Positions 1 through 10,673 of a stretch of DNA of 64,000 nucleotides are shown one piece after another. Below the pieces are notes generated by a model. That model searched no databases. It saw only the letters and a program-made list of their open reading frames with translations, and was not told the origin of the DNA. The stretch spans positions 204,152,107 to 204,216,106 of the forward strand of contig CM053033.1 of assembly GCA_028564925.1 (NCBI GenBank). Reading direction: 5' to 3'. How positions within the stretch are numbered: position 1 is the first letter of the stretch; the number at the start of each line of letters is the position of its first letter. This DNA is from Lithobates sylvaticus. Lineage: Eukaryota > Chordata > Amphibia > Anura > Ranidae. Both the position numbers and the translations under genes were made by a program.

Positions 1-1186
1 AATGGGAACCTACCCTTGAGGACCTCCGAGAATACAGAGAGGCTATGCTCGGTCTTGCAGGGGTCTCGGAGCTTAAACCTGAACTTGACTATTTGCTAAG
101 GAAGGAACAGCATCTGAAAAAAGGCATACAGGAAACTGCTAGAACACGTTCAGCAGCATGCCAGAGAATCGGCAGTGGAAACTCCGGACATTACCGTCTC
201 CAAAGCTGAAGTGCTGACAACAAGGCAGAGCTCTGCTAACCTCTGCTCAGCACCGATAACACCTTCTGGGTTCTACGGACAGGACATGGTGAACCTCTAT
301 CCCCAGACACCAGTTCCAGAGACTGGGGATTCAATAAACTTCTCTGCTGAGGAAGCATAACCTGGTGAGCTTCCAGCAGAAGAGCTGGCATCAGGGCCAA
401 ACATCACTGAGCTCTGCCCAGCACCAACAGCAGCTTCAGCCTCCCTGAGAGAAAAAGGCAGTGCGCCTTTCTCCCACAATACTGACAGAGACATGGGATT
501 TTCTGCCAGCAGCATCTGTGGGGTTACCAGAAACGTCTCCAGCTGAAGCGCTGAAAACTGGACAGAGGGTCCAAGACCTCTGCCCCACACCTGCGACTGT
601 TCCGTAGGCCCAGGGTGAGAAGGAGATGGTCACTTCCCAGCAGCAGATTAAGATCCAGGGGGAGAAGGGAGAGGAGAAGTTTGTCCACCCTTCCCAACAG
701 TTGGCCAGGGTGGAGGAAGCGGTCTTTCCTCCCCGGCAAAGATCAGTGCACCTGGGAAACAGTACCAGAGACATGTCGTCCCAGCAGCCAGATGAGCGTA
801 AGGGAGATGGAGCAGCCAGCTCCCCTTCCCAGCAGCAGATGGCACCCCAGAATGATGCCACCAACCCAGCAGAAGAGCTGGCAACTGAGCAGAGTGCTGC
901 TGGACTCTGCCCTCAACTAGCAAAAGATGCGGTATCCACCTCTATACTGCAGGGATGCTGGGCAGTCTGCCCAGATCCCCAACAGCATGATGAATTGAGC
1001 CCAGACACCCTGTCTTCTTTCCAGTGGCTGAAAGGACTCCAGGGAGAAGGGCCAGTCCGCACTTCTCCCCAGCGGCAGGTATGTTCTCTGACAGAGGCAG
1101 AGTTGCCTGGATGTGTAATGCTATGTTTGGGACAATTTATTTGGGGGAACGGGGGGATACCGGCATTGGTGGACTGGAACTACTGA
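1..1186 (+). pseudogene. Degenerate gag-like or linker remnant of a retroelement
   Basis: The first bases read as a helix-rich segment (EDLREYREAMLGLAGVSEL) followed by a long Gln/Pro/Ser-rich stretch. The stretch repeats a theme of the type PAEELA...LCPAP at least three times (around 370-430, 540-600 and 870-920), so it is an internally repetitive coding remnant. I see no protease, reverse transcriptase or integrase motif. The composition fits the non-catalytic part of a retroelement polyprotein, but a host origin cannot be excluded. It is a fossil with several breaks and starts outside the window. Confidence in the family is low. Confidence 0.35.
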
Positions 1187-1280
1187 CTAACTTCGGAGTC
1201 AACTCGTCTGTACGGTGCGATTTGTGTCAATACAAAATAAATGGGCGCAAATTGCACTGCAAAGAATCGCATGAGATTTG

Positions 1281-1622
1281 ACCAAAAATGAGGTGTGATT
1301 CCTCTCTGAATTGCATTAGATTTCCCTCACCGCTCCTGTGTGTATAGAAATGGAAAAATTCCATCTAGTGTACAGTTTATTAAAACTGTTAGAACTCACA
1401 ATAAGTATAGTTCAATTGCAAAATCTGCATAGGTGTCCTGGTACCGCCAATTATCTTTAGGTAAAAGTGGTGTGTAAGGGTTTACAATCACTTTAATGTA
1501 AGTTCTAACATTTTTAATAAACTGTCCACTACATGGCGCTTTTCCCTTTCTATACACACAGGAGCGGTGGGGGAAATTGCATGCGATTCGGACAGGAATC
1601 ATTTACACTTATGGTTGGGTAC
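1281..1622. mobile_element. Foldback MITE with ~90-bp inverted arms
   Basis: The left arm (about 1296-1394) and right arm (about 1500-1602) are imperfect reverse complements. Both carry CACCGCTCCTGTGTGTATAG and an AGTTCTAAC...AATAAACTGT inner end. The ~100-bp centre has no coding potential. Similarity fades gradually to about 1281 and 1622, so the outer limits and target duplication are not fixed. Confidence 0.7.
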
Positions 1623-1746
1623 GGTAAAAACACATGGATCAGCAGTGTTTTTTATTGCTTCATTATTGCCCAATAATGTAGGAGTTAATCCTTGACTAGT
1701 CTGTATTGCTTAACAGTTGAGTAAAGTCTAAAGTGAAGGTCTAGGA

Positions 1747-1894
1747 CAGGGGTCTTCAAACTACAGCCCTCCAGTTGTTTGGGAACTACAATTCCCATCA
1801 TGCCTAGTCATGTCTGTGGTTGTCAGAGTTTTACAATGCCTCGTGGGATGTGTAGTTCTGCAACAGCTGGAGGGCCGTAGTTTGAGGATCCCTG
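1747..1894. mobile_element. hAT-type MITE, 148 bp, perfect 8-bp TSD
   Basis: The ends are CAGGGGTCTTCAAACT and its near complement AGTTTGAGGATCCCTG. They are flanked by identical GTCTAGGA octamers at 1739-1746 and 1895-1902. An 8-bp duplication with CAGGG ends is the hAT hallmark. It carries no coding capacity and must have been moved by a transposase supplied elsewhere. Confidence 0.85.
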
Positions 1895-2076
1895 GTCTAG
1901 GACATACAGTATATGCATGGGCATCCGCAGAACTTTTTTCAGGGGGGGGGGGGGGGGCATCATTTTAAGGTCACTCTTGTCCACTGTTGTCCACACTATT
2001 ACTGAGTACATGTCCAGCTCATCGCTGAAATGTACTGTAGTGGATGACCGCACTCCAGTTAGAACTACTTTATTAA

Positions 2077-3012
2077 CCACTTGCCGACCGCCGCACACAC
2101 ATATACGTCGGCAGAATGGCTCATACAGGCAAATGGGCATACCTGTACGTCCCTTTTGAATTCGCCGCCTTGCAGGCGCACACTGTGGGGGCGTGCCCAC
2201 AGGTCCCGCAGACTCAATGTTCGCCGGTGGCCCGCGATCGCGAGACAGAGAGGCAGAACGGGCAGATGCCTATCTAAACAAGGCATTTTCTTGTTCTGCC
2301 TAGTGGCATGACAGAGATCACTGCTCCCTGTCATCGGAAGCAGTGATCGCTGTCATGTGAGTTGAAGCCCATCCCCCCACAGTTAGAATCACTCCCTAGG
2401 ACACACTTAACCCCTTGATCGCCCCCTAGTGTTTAACCCCTTCCCTGCCAGTGTCATTTATACAGTAATCAGTGTCTATTTATAGCACTGATCTCTGTAT
2501 AAATGACAATGGTCCCAAAATAGTGTCAAAAGTGTCCGATGTGTTCTCCATAATGTCGCAGTCCCGATAAAAATCGCAGATCGCCGCCATTACTAGTAAA
2601 AAAAAAAAATGTATAATAAAACTGCCATAAATCTATCCCCTATTTTGTAGAAGCTACAACTTTGTGCAAACCAATCAATATAGGCTTATTGCGATTTTTT
2701 TTTTTTTACCAAAAATATGTAGAATACATCTCGGCCTAAACTGAGGGAAAAAATATGTTTTTATATATTTTTTGGAGATATTTATTATAGCAAAAATTTT
2801 AAATATCGCTATTTTTTTGTTTATAGCGCAAAAAATAAAAACCGCAGATGTGATCAAATACCACCAAAAGAAAGCTCTATTTGTGGGAAAAAAAGGACGT
2901 CAATTTTGTTTGGGTACACGACAGAGCAATTTTCAGCTAAAGCGACCCAGTGCCGAATCGCAAAAAATGCTCTGGTCAAGAAGGGGGTAAATCCTTCCGG
3001 TGATTGAATTGG
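2077..3012 (+). mobile_element. Family A TTAA-flanked MITE, copy 1
   Basis: The copy lies between TTAA at 2073-2076 and 3013-3016. It has the family layout: CCACTTGCCGACCG left end, a GTCGGCAGAATGGC motif, a GC-rich hairpin block with AACGGG...GTTCTGCC arms, a conserved ACTGATCTCTGTATAAATGAC stem, an A/T-rich right half and a GCTCTATTTGTGGG motif. TTAA duplication suggests a piggyBac- or Kolobok-type transposase. The right terminus is diverged. It is non-coding. Confidence 0.8.
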
Positions 3013-3601
3013 TTAATATTAGTAAATATACCATGTACATAAAGAATAATTGTGTAATGGCTGTCAGATAATTCAAAAGAAGTTTAGAAAAGTTTCTAAA
3101 CTTATGCTTGTAGCACCCTGTAGCGTACTAATAGCGGTAGTGAAGGTAAATTCTAGTCTGGCCCAGGGTTAATCCTGACCTATTGAATCTGGGACAGGGT
3201 TACTAGAGTTCAGGGCTGGATTACTCCTAACATCTCACTGGTGCCCCCCGGTTCTAGAATGTTGGAGATTATTCTAGAAATTAGTGGGCGGAGGCTAGGA
3301 GGGTTGTCCTACATATTAAGGGGCTCTTAGCCAATCCCCAGGAATTGGGCCTGCCAGGGAACGAAGGACATGAGCCATGGCAGCAGAGGAGTCAGGTGAC
3401 AGAATGAGAAGCAGTGCTGAGGGAGTCTGTCGGTGGCCCTTAAGGGACCCCTGCCAGGGAGGAATTTTACAATGGGCCGGAGTCGGAGAGGCAGAAGGAG
3501 CAAAGAGAGACAGAGTGAGTAGATCAGCATAGTGCAGGGACATAAAAGGGGAGAGACTGCCAGCTGTAGCAGGTTTCTTTTGAAGAAAGTGGTGTGCTTA
3601 A

Positions 3602-4027
3602 AGAATTTGTAAACTCTAAAAAAATAAAAAATAATTAAAATAAAACCTGTAAGACAAAGGCATAATGAGCTAGTATGCATCGCATACTAGCTCATTAGGA
3701 AATACTTACCTTAGAACGAAGCCCTCCAGTGACGCCCACACACCACTTAGACAACTGACATCTTCCCTGGTGTTTCTTCCGGGTTCTTGGGCTCTGATGC
3801 TGTGATTGGCCGAAGCCGCAATGACGTCACTCCCGCGCATGCGCGGGAGCCACTGGTCATGGCACAGGGCTCTGAAGAAATGACACGGGCGGCTGTTCCT
3901 TCAGAGCGCAGGCGCCGATGACATCATCAGTGGCGTATATAGTAAATATCTCCTAAACGGTGCAAGTTTAGGAGCTATATACAGTACCTACAGGTAAGCC
4001 TTATTGTAGGTTTACCTGTAGGTACAA
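3602..4027 (+). mobile_element. Family B TTAA MITE, copy 1
   Basis: TTAA occurs at 3598-3601 and 4028-4031. It contains the family signature palindrome (ATAATGAGCTAGTATGC and its complement), followed by ACTTACCTTAGAACGAAG, a TGACGTCACTCCCGCGCATG block, and a right half with ATATCTCCTAAAC and a TACCTACAGGTAA hairpin. It is non-coding. Confidence 0.75.
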
Positions 4028-4031
4028 TTAA

Positions 4032-4428
4032 ACAAGAAGAAATTCTGCCAGCAAAAGTCCGATGAGAGCTTTTGGTCCGAAAATGCGAACGTGTGTATGC
4101 TCCATCGGACTTTGGCTGGCGGAAATTCCAGCCAGCAAAAGATTGAGAGCATGTTCTCAATTTTTCAGTCGGAAAAAGTTCCGATCGGAAATTCCGATCG
4201 TCTGTACCAATTCCGACGTGCAAAATTCCTATGCATGCTCGGAAACAATTTGACGCATGCTCGGAAGCATTGAACTTAATTTTCTCGGCTCGTCGGAGTG
4301 TTGTACGTCACCGCGTTCTTGACGGTCGAAAGTTCAGCAAACTTTTGTGTGACCGTGTGTATGCAAGCCAAGCTTGAGCGGAATTCCGTTTTCCGACGGA
4401 AATTCCGCTCGTGTGTACGCGGCATAAG
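4032..4428 (+). mobile_element. Family D MITE, copy 1 (left end worn)
   Basis: The right end GTGTGTACGCGGCATAA and several internal GTCCGATGGGAGC-like and TTCTCAATTTTTC blocks match the family D copies at 8604, 34754 and 53814. The left terminal repeat is missing or worn away. Confidence 0.65.
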
Positions 4429-4909
4429 AGTTCCTAGCCTGTAATGGGCTGTTGCTGAGCTGGCAAAGGGACTCTTAGCTCCTAAAGGAGTGAATCCAGT
4501 GGAGCTGTGCAAAGAATCAAGATTCGTGCAGGAGAAAGATGTGGAAGCTGTAAATAGGGAGGAAGTTGTCCCTGGATTGGATTTATTGTTGTTTGTCAAT
4601 TTGGGCATCCTATAATCCCTACCCCATCCAAGTTATAATCACCTAATAAAACAACAACAAAAAAAGCCAAAAGACCGTTTTCTGTGTCCGGATGCAAGAT
4701 GGAAATTCTATGTGACTGCGTGTGCAGCAGTGGGGAACCCTGACATTTGTAACTCCTACTGGGGTAATGCTACATGTTTTATATCATTTTTTTTAATTAT
4801 ACTGTATGTATATCATTAACTTCATAAATAAACATATATAATATACGGTTGGTGACATTTTGTTTGCAAAGCTTAAAAGCCTGCATTCTTGTTGGCAGCC
4901 TTTACTTAA

Positions 4910-5276
4910 AGTGGTTGTAAACCCTGTAAAAAAATTCCAAAAATAAATAAAACCTGCAAGGCAAAGGCAATAATGAGCTAGTATGCATCGAAGCCACCGC
5001 AGCGGTCCTCGTTCACCGCTCCGGCGGCCGACATCTCTTCTGGGGGTTACTTCCGGGTATTGTCGCTCCGGCGCTATGATTGGCCAGAGCCGCGATGACG
5101 TCACTCCCCCAGTTGTAACGGCACAGTACAACTGAAGCAACACGTACGTGCTTCAGTTTGCTTAAGTGCGCATTTGCCGATGACGTCGGCACATGCAAAT
5201 ACAAGGGATATCTCCTAAACCATGCAGGTCCAGTGTAGCTACAGATGAGCCTAATTATAGGCTTGCCTGTAGTATA
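4910..5276 (+). mobile_element. Family B TTAA MITE, copy 2 (shortened)
   Basis: It starts after TTAA 4906-4909 with AGTGGTTGTAAACCCTG. It keeps ATGAGCTAGTATGCATCG but lacks the second half of that palindrome. It also keeps GCGATGACGTCACTCCC and the ATATCTCCTAAACCATG block. The right border runs into family A sequence and is approximate. Confidence 0.65.
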
Positions 5277-5294
5277 AAGTGGTTGTAAAAGCCC

Positions 5295-6592
5295 GGGCCA
5301 TTTTGCTGGCTTTAAGGCCCCTTTCACACTGGGGCGGGGAGCCGCGGTGACGGTAAAGCAGCGATATATTTAGCGCTACTTTACCGTCGTTTTAGCCGCG
5401 GTATTCGGCCGCTCGCGGTGCGGTTTTACCCCCCGCGAGCTGCCGAAAAAGGGTTAAAGACCCCCCGCAGAGCGCGCCGTAGCGGGGCTTTGCGGCGGTA
5501 TTGCCGCGGTATTACCGCGGTTTACCATTCAAATCAATGGGTAGGAGCGGTATAGGAGCGGTGAATACACCGCTCCTATACCGCTCCAAAGATGCTGCTA
5601 GCAGGACTTTTTTTGCCGTCCTGCTAGCGCACCGCTCCAGTGTGAAAGCCCGCCGGCTTTCACACTGGAGTGAATGGGGCCGGATTTTTTCAGGCGGTAT
5701 ACAGGCGCTATTTTTAGCGCTGTACCGCCTGAAAAACGCCCCAGTGTGAAAGGGGCCTAACTGACAATTGCGCGGTCGTGTGACGTGGCTCCCAAACAAA
5801 ACTGATGTATTTTTTCCCCACAAATAGAGCTTTCTTTTGGTGGTATTTATCACCTCTGCGGTTTTTTATTTTTTGCGCTATAAACAAAAAGAGAAGACAA
5901 TTTTGAAAAGAAATATTTTTTTGCTATAATAAATATCCCCAAAAATATATAAAAAAACGTTTTTTTTCCTCAGTTTAGGCCGATACTCTATTCTTCTACA
6001 TATTTTTGGTAAAAAAAAAAATCGCAATAAGCGTTTATTGATTGGTTTGCGCAAAAGTTATAGCGTCTACAAAATAAGGGTTCGTTTTATGGCATTTTTA
6101 TTAATATTTTTTTTTTATTAGCAATGGAGGCGATCATCGATTTTTATCGTGACTGCGACATTATGGCGAACACGTCGGACAATTTTGGCACGATTTTGGG
6201 ATCATTCACATTTATACAGCGATCAGTGAGATTAAAATTGCACTGATTACTGTGTAAATGTGACTGGCAGTGAAGTGGTTAACGCTAGGTGGAGCTGTAG
6301 GGGTTAAGTGTTTCTAACTGTAGGGGGCATGGGCTAGCTGTGACACATCACTGATCATAGCTCCCGATCACACGGAGCAGAGATCAGTGACACTGTCACT
6401 AGGCAGAACGGGGAGATGCTTGTTTACATTAGCATCTCCCCGTTCTTCCTCTCCGTGACCCGACTCACGGAGCTCCCTGCTGGCGCACACGCAATGGCAT
6501 GTTGGCAAATTCAAAGGGACGTACAGGTACGCCTATTTGCGCAGCCGCGCCATTCTGCCGACGTACATCAGTGTGTGCCGGTCGGAAACTGG
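5295..6592 (-). mobile_element. Family A TTAA MITE, copy 2, interrupted
   Basis: In reverse orientation, from GGGCCATTTTGCTGGCTTTAA to CCGGTCGGAAACTGG before TTAA at 6593-6596. A Harbinger-like MITE (5316-5757) sits in it. The sequence resumes at CTGACAATTGCGCGGTCG exactly as in the other copies. About 40 bases found in the copy at 32.6 kb are missing at the left. Confidence 0.75.
5316..5757. mobile_element. Harbinger-like MITE, TAA duplication
   Basis: Its 442 bp have near-perfect terminal repeats GGCCCCTTTCACACTGGGGC and a TAA duplication at 5313-5315 and 5758-5760. Nearly the whole unit folds back: CCGCGGT-rich left half, TTTAGCGCTGTACCGC right half. A 3-bp TWA duplication is characteristic of the PIF/Harbinger superfamily. 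It is non-coding. Confidence 0.8.
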
Positions 6593-6617
6593 TTAAGAGT
6601 GGTATGTCCCTCCTCTG

Positions 6618-7691
6618 CAGTGGCGGTGCGTGCATAGAGGGCGCAGGAGCGCCGCCCCCCCTCTCCTGCACCGCTCTATCACCAATAGATAGATTCATGC
6701 ATTGCATGAATCTATCTATTGTCACCGCTGCCGCCCCCTATTCAGGTGTCCGGCCCCTGATCGGGCGCCGGGCATCTGAATTACAGTGGGGGGGGGGTGT
6801 TGCTGGAAGCGCCCCTATTAGAGCTGTAAGCTCTAATAGGGGACCCTATTAGAGCGGTGTGCTCTAATAGGCTTCCCTAAGTGTAAACAGCGGGCGCACG
6901 GCTGTGCGTTCGCTGATTACACAGTACTGTGTTAGGGAAGCGAATACATCGCTTCCCTAACACAGACCCACCTCTCAGCCAATCAGGTTGCCAGGTCTGT
7001 TACCTGTCACCTGATTGGCTGAAGTCACAGGCGCTGTGATTGGACGCTAGGCGTCCAATCACCTAGCGTCCAATCACAGCAGAAGAAGACAGGAGGAGCG
7101 CGGGAGAAGACATCCGACGGAGACATCCGACGGAGACACCGCTCGTCGCCTGACGCCGTCACCAGCTGCACACTGGGACAAGGTAAGTGCAGAGGGCAGG
7201 CAGGGGGCACAGTGGCAGCACTTAAGGGGCACAGTGGCAGAACTTGGGGCACAATGGAAGCACTTAAGGGGCACAATGGCAGCACTTAAGGGGCACAATG
7301 GCAGAACTTGGGGCACAATGGCAGCACTTAAGGGGCACAATGGCAGCACTTAAGGGGCACAATGGCAGAACTTGGGGCACAATGGCAGCACTTAAGGGGC
7401 ACAGTGGCAGCACTTAAGGGGCACAATGGCAGCACTTAAGGGGCACAATGGCAGCACTTAAGGGGCACAATGGCAGAACTTGGGGCACAATGGCAGAACT
7501 TGGGGCACAGTGGCAGCGTTTGATGGGCACAGTGGCAGCGTTTGATGGGCACAGTGGCAGCACTTGGGGCACAGTGGCAGCGTTTGATGGGCACAGTGGC
7601 AGCGTTTAATGGGCACAGTGGCAGCGTTTGATGGCACAGTGAGGCTGTTTGTTTGCGCCCCCCCAAAAATTTTGAGCACCAGCCGCCACTG
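6618..7691. mobile_element. hAT MITE, 1074 bp, with internal minisatellite
   Basis: The ends are CAGTGGCGGTGCGTG and AGCCGCCACTG, flanked by identical CTCCTCTG octamers at 6610-6617 and 7692-7699. The interior holds palindromic segments (TAGATAGATTCATGCATTGC and partner, CTATTAGAGC repeats, AGCCAATCAGG and partner) and then the 7205-7640 minisatellite. There is no transposase. It inserted just outside the end of family A copy 2. Confidence 0.85.
7205..7640 (+). repeat. 20-22-bp minisatellite in a hAT MITE
   Basis: About 20 units of the form GGGGCACAATGGCAGCACTTAA alternate with a 20-bp variant (AGAACTTG) and, at the right, a variant with AGCGTTTGAT. Variants are clustered, which indicates local duplication of short blocks. 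Reading frames through it are artefacts of the repeat. Confidence 0.9.
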
Positions 7692-7699
7692 CTCCTCTG

Positions 7700-7938
7700 T
7701 GTCATTCCGTAGGTTCTATAATCTGATCTCTCTTGCTCTACAGATCTCTTTCACAGCAAAGATATAGGAAAAGCCTTCAAAAAGATACTTCTCTCATGCT
7801 TGATGCATACCTACTGCTGGCTGTAATTGGTAAAGAGGAACTATTCACATGTACTGTAATATTTCATATTTACCTGTTTGGAAACAAAGACTATTACAAC
7901 AGTTTATAATTAGCACTGAAGACAATAAATGGATAAAT
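7700..7938. other. Unclassified single-copy-like DNA
   Basis: I see no repeat ends, splice signals or coding frame in this stretch between two MITEs. It probably represents the old host sequence. Confidence 0.4.
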
Positions 7939-8336
7939 TACCATATTTATCGGCGTATAACACGCACCTTTATCCCCTTAAAATCAGGGGAAAATCTTGG
8001 GTGCTTGTTATACGCTGATCCCCCACTGATCCCCCGCCGATTGTGAGCTTCTCTGCGTTTTCGGACGATCTCGGTGGCTTTCGTCGCTTTCGGCCTTTCT
8101 CGGCTATTTTCGGCTGCTCTCGGTGGCTTTTGAAAGCCGCCGCGAACGGCCGGGCGTGGCTGAAAGTCGCCGAAATTAGCCGAAAGCCGGCAAGAACGGC
8201 CGAGTGCGGCCGAAAGTCGCCGAAAATTGCTGAAGGCCGCCGAGAATGGCCGAGAGCTACCGAGCGCCTCCGAGATACACAGGACATCCGCTCTGTATCT
8301 CGGCGGTGCCATCTTTAAACGGCAAGCTGACACTGG

Positions 8337-8545
8337 CAAGGCTGCAAATGACTGACAAGGCTGCAAATGACTGGCGAGGCTGCAAATGACTGGCGAGGCT
8401 GCAAATGAGTGGCAAGGCTGCAAATGACTGACAAGGCTGCAAATGACTGGCGAGGCTGCAAATGACTGGCGAGGCTGCAAATGACTGGCGAGGCTGCAAA
8501 TGACTGACAAGGCTGCAAATGACTGACAAGGCTGCAATTCAAGGC
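8337..8545 (+). repeat. 19-bp minisatellite
   Basis: About ten units of AGGCTGCAAATGACTGGCG, with GGCG/GACA variants, lie inside the TA-flanked MITE. The second copy of that MITE has a related but different array at the equivalent place. Confidence 0.9.
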
Positions 8546-8603
8546 TGCAAATGACACTGACAATGCTGCAGATGGACACTGAGAAGGCTGCATTTAAATG
8601 TAA

Positions 8604-9026
8604 TGCGGCGTACACACGGTCGGACTTTTCGATGGAAACAGTCCGATGGGAGCTATTCAACGGATTTTCCGACCGTGTGTATGCCCATCGGTCTTTTTCT
8701 GTCGGAATTTCCGACGGACTTTGGATTGAGAACCTGTTCTCAATTTTTCAGACGGAAAACCTTTCTATCGGATTTTCCGATCGTGTGTATGCAATTCCGA
8801 CACGTAAAATTCCGACGCATGCTTGGAAACAATTCGATGCATGCTCGGGAGCATTAAACTTCCCTTCTATAGTGCTGTCGAACGTGTTTTATGCCGCTGT
8901 TACAGACCGTCGGAATTTGGTGTGACCGTGTGTAGGCAAGACAGTTTGAGCGAAATTCCGTCGAATCCCGACGGGAAAACCATCAGAGCTTTTTCCGACG
9001 AGAATTCCGACCGTGTGTACGCGGCA
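8604..9026 (+). mobile_element. Family D MITE, copy 2
   Basis: Ends TGCGGCGTACACACGGTCGG and CCGTGTGTACGCGGCA are flanked by TAA at 8601-8603 and 9027-9029. The interior is a chain of TCCGACGGA-type short palindromes, with a TTGAGAACCTGTTCTCAA hairpin in the left half. It is non-coding; open frames through it are chance. Confidence 0.8.
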
Positions 9027-9539
9027 TAAGTTTTTGTCCTTAAACTTCCCTCCTAAAAGTTTTTTATGTTTTTTTTTTTTTTTACGTTTGTTTTTTTTAC
9101 GTTTGTTATACGCCGGTGCGTGTTATACGCCGATAAATACGGTAATAATAAAAAGGAAACCCTGTGCATTTCCTTCAAGCACTTCTTATTGTAGTGCATT
9201 TTGCCTGGCAGAGTTTTTGTAAAGATTACACTACACATTTTGTAGGGGTTGAATGCTGACATTTGCATTCTATGAATATGTAAGGTCTCAAGGGTACAGC
9301 TCTTCACCCTTTGTGACAGTTTGGAAGGAGAAGCATGTTCATACATGTCATTACTCGCCCTATAATTCCCCCCTCTGAGGCGCTACAGAATCTCTCTGTT
9401 GCCTTTTAAATAAATTGTGATAGTAATAGGGCTTGGTGTATAAAAACTGGAGGAAAGTGATGAGCATTCACCTCCAGGAACCAGTTGGGTCCATGTATGC
9501 CCTACTAACCTTCTCTAGAGAAACGGCTGCTGGAATCTC

Positions 9540-10142
9540 ATGGCATAACTCCCAACTGGCCCTGATTTCGACAGACTGTCCCTCAATCGGAACAAAGTCC
9601 CTCTGTCCCTCTTTCCTCTTTATTCGTCTCTCATTTTGGTCTGATCTATATAATTGTACAGGGGGTCCCCGACTTACGAACGCCCGACCTACGAACAACC
9701 CCTACTTACGAAAGGGGTGCTGCATTTTCTGTGTTTTTCGCCGTCTTTCGCCGTCTTTCGGCCGTTCTGCACATGCGCGGCCATACGGAGCCTCGGAAAA
9801 TGCCGGAAATGTCCGTAATTTGCCGCGCATGCGCAGAACGGCATTAGGCGGAACATCGGAAATGTCCGGAAATCTCCGTATTTGTCGGTCTGCGCATGCG
9901 CGGCCGACTTACGAACATTTCCGACTTCCGTACAGGCGGGCAGTCCCTAACGAGTTCGTAACTCAGGGACCCCCTGTATACGAAATGCACTATTTGTCTA
10001 TTAAAAAGTGTTTTGCAGTGCGTTCCTTTCATCCAATTTTTAAATTGCTGTGTTTGTAAATTCCAAAAACCAATATAAAGTAATAGTAGTAAAAAAGCAC
10101 TTGTGGGGTTAACCAATCTTTTTTTTTTTGTACAATTCTCCT
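9540..10142 (+). mobile_element. Family C MITE, copy 1, with pogo-like insertion
   Basis: It matches the copy at 62034-62402 over CTCCCAACT, GATTTCG, GACTGTCCCT, CATTTTGGTCTGATCTATAT and the CCAATATAAAG right half. It is split by the element at 9659-9976. Its right terminus is lost where it abuts family B copy 3. Confidence 0.7.
9659..9976. mobile_element. Pogo/Tigger-like MITE with TA duplication
   Basis: Terminal repeats CAGGGGGTCCCCGACTTACG and CGTAACTCAGGGACCCCCTG are flanked by TA at 9657-9658 and 9977-9978. The unoccupied version of this target is present in the window at about 62141-62155, which shows that only TA was duplicated. CAG ends plus TA are typical of the pogo branch of Tc1/mariner. 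The interior is rich in CGGAAATGTCCG palindromes. Confidence 0.85.
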
Positions 10143-10146
10143 TTAA

Positions 10147-10475
10147 AGCGGTAGTAAACCCGCAGATATTTTTTTAAACCTGTAAGGGAAAAGGCATAAT
10201 GAGCTAGTATGCACTGCATACTAGCTCATTATGAAATAGTTACCTTAGAACGAGGCGTCGGCAGGCGATCCCGGTCCACGCCGAGGGAGCTGACATTTTC
10301 CCTCAGCGTGTCTTCCAGGTATCGCGGCTCCGGCGCTGTGAGTGGCTGGAGCTGCGATGTCGTTACTCTTTCCGGCAGGGTCCGGCATCTACCGGACCTT
10401 TTGGCTGGGAAATTCAGAGCGCATGTGCCGCTGAAGTCAGCGGCTGCATACAAGGGGAATATCTCCTAAACCATG
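10147..10475 (+). mobile_element. Family B TTAA MITE, copy 3 (right end lost)
   Basis: It follows TTAA 10143-10146 with GCGGTAGTAAACCCGC. The palindrome ATGAGCTAGTATGCACTGCA... is intact and is followed by AGTTACCTTAGAACGAGGCG. It breaks after ATATCTCCTAAACCATG into family A-like sequence. Confidence 0.7.
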
Positions 10476-10673
10476 TTTTTCCACAAATAGAGCTTTCTTT
10501 TGGTGGTATTTGTTCTTTGTTAAAAAAAAATAAAAAAAGACTGAATTTAAAAAATGAAAAAATACAAAACCGTTTTATATTTTGTTAATAAATTTTGCAA
10601 ACAGGTAATTTTTCTCCTTCATTGATGTACGCTGACGAGGCTACACTGATGAGCACTGAGTGATAAGGCAACA

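Larger units (their letters stand above)
3109..4745 (+). mobile_element. Possible solo LTR interrupted by two MITEs
   Basis: The outer segments (3109-3597 and about 4429-4745) look like the two parts of one LTR-like unit. It starts TGTAGCACCC, has an AATAAA signal near 4646 and ends CCCTGACA. Family B (3602-4027) and family D (about 4032-4428) lie inside. No matching target duplication was found at the ends. Assignment rests on termini and layout only; treat it as a fossil of uncertain family. Confidence 0.35.
7941..9142. mobile_element. TA-flanked MITE, copy 1, hosting family D
   Basis: The termini CCATATTTATCGGCGTATAA and TTATACGCCGATAAATACGG are reverse complements and are bordered by TA at 7939-7940 and 9143-9144. 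That suggests a Tc1/mariner-type mobiliser. The left interior repeats a CGGCCGAAAGTCGCCGAAA theme, then comes a 19-bp minisatellite, then the family D insertion (8604-9026), then a T-rich right arm. A second copy lies at 21099-22081. Confidence 0.8.

Noticed and set aside
3316-3680. Overlapping hydrophobic minus-strand frames
   Set aside because: They lie in the possible LTR and an A/T-rich MITE edge; low complexity explains the hydrophobicity.
7947-8660. A 237-codon open frame on the minus strand
   Set aside because: It consists of a 19-bp minisatellite translated repeatedly (SFAASPVICSL type) joined to MITE arms. A repeat without internal stops explains the length.
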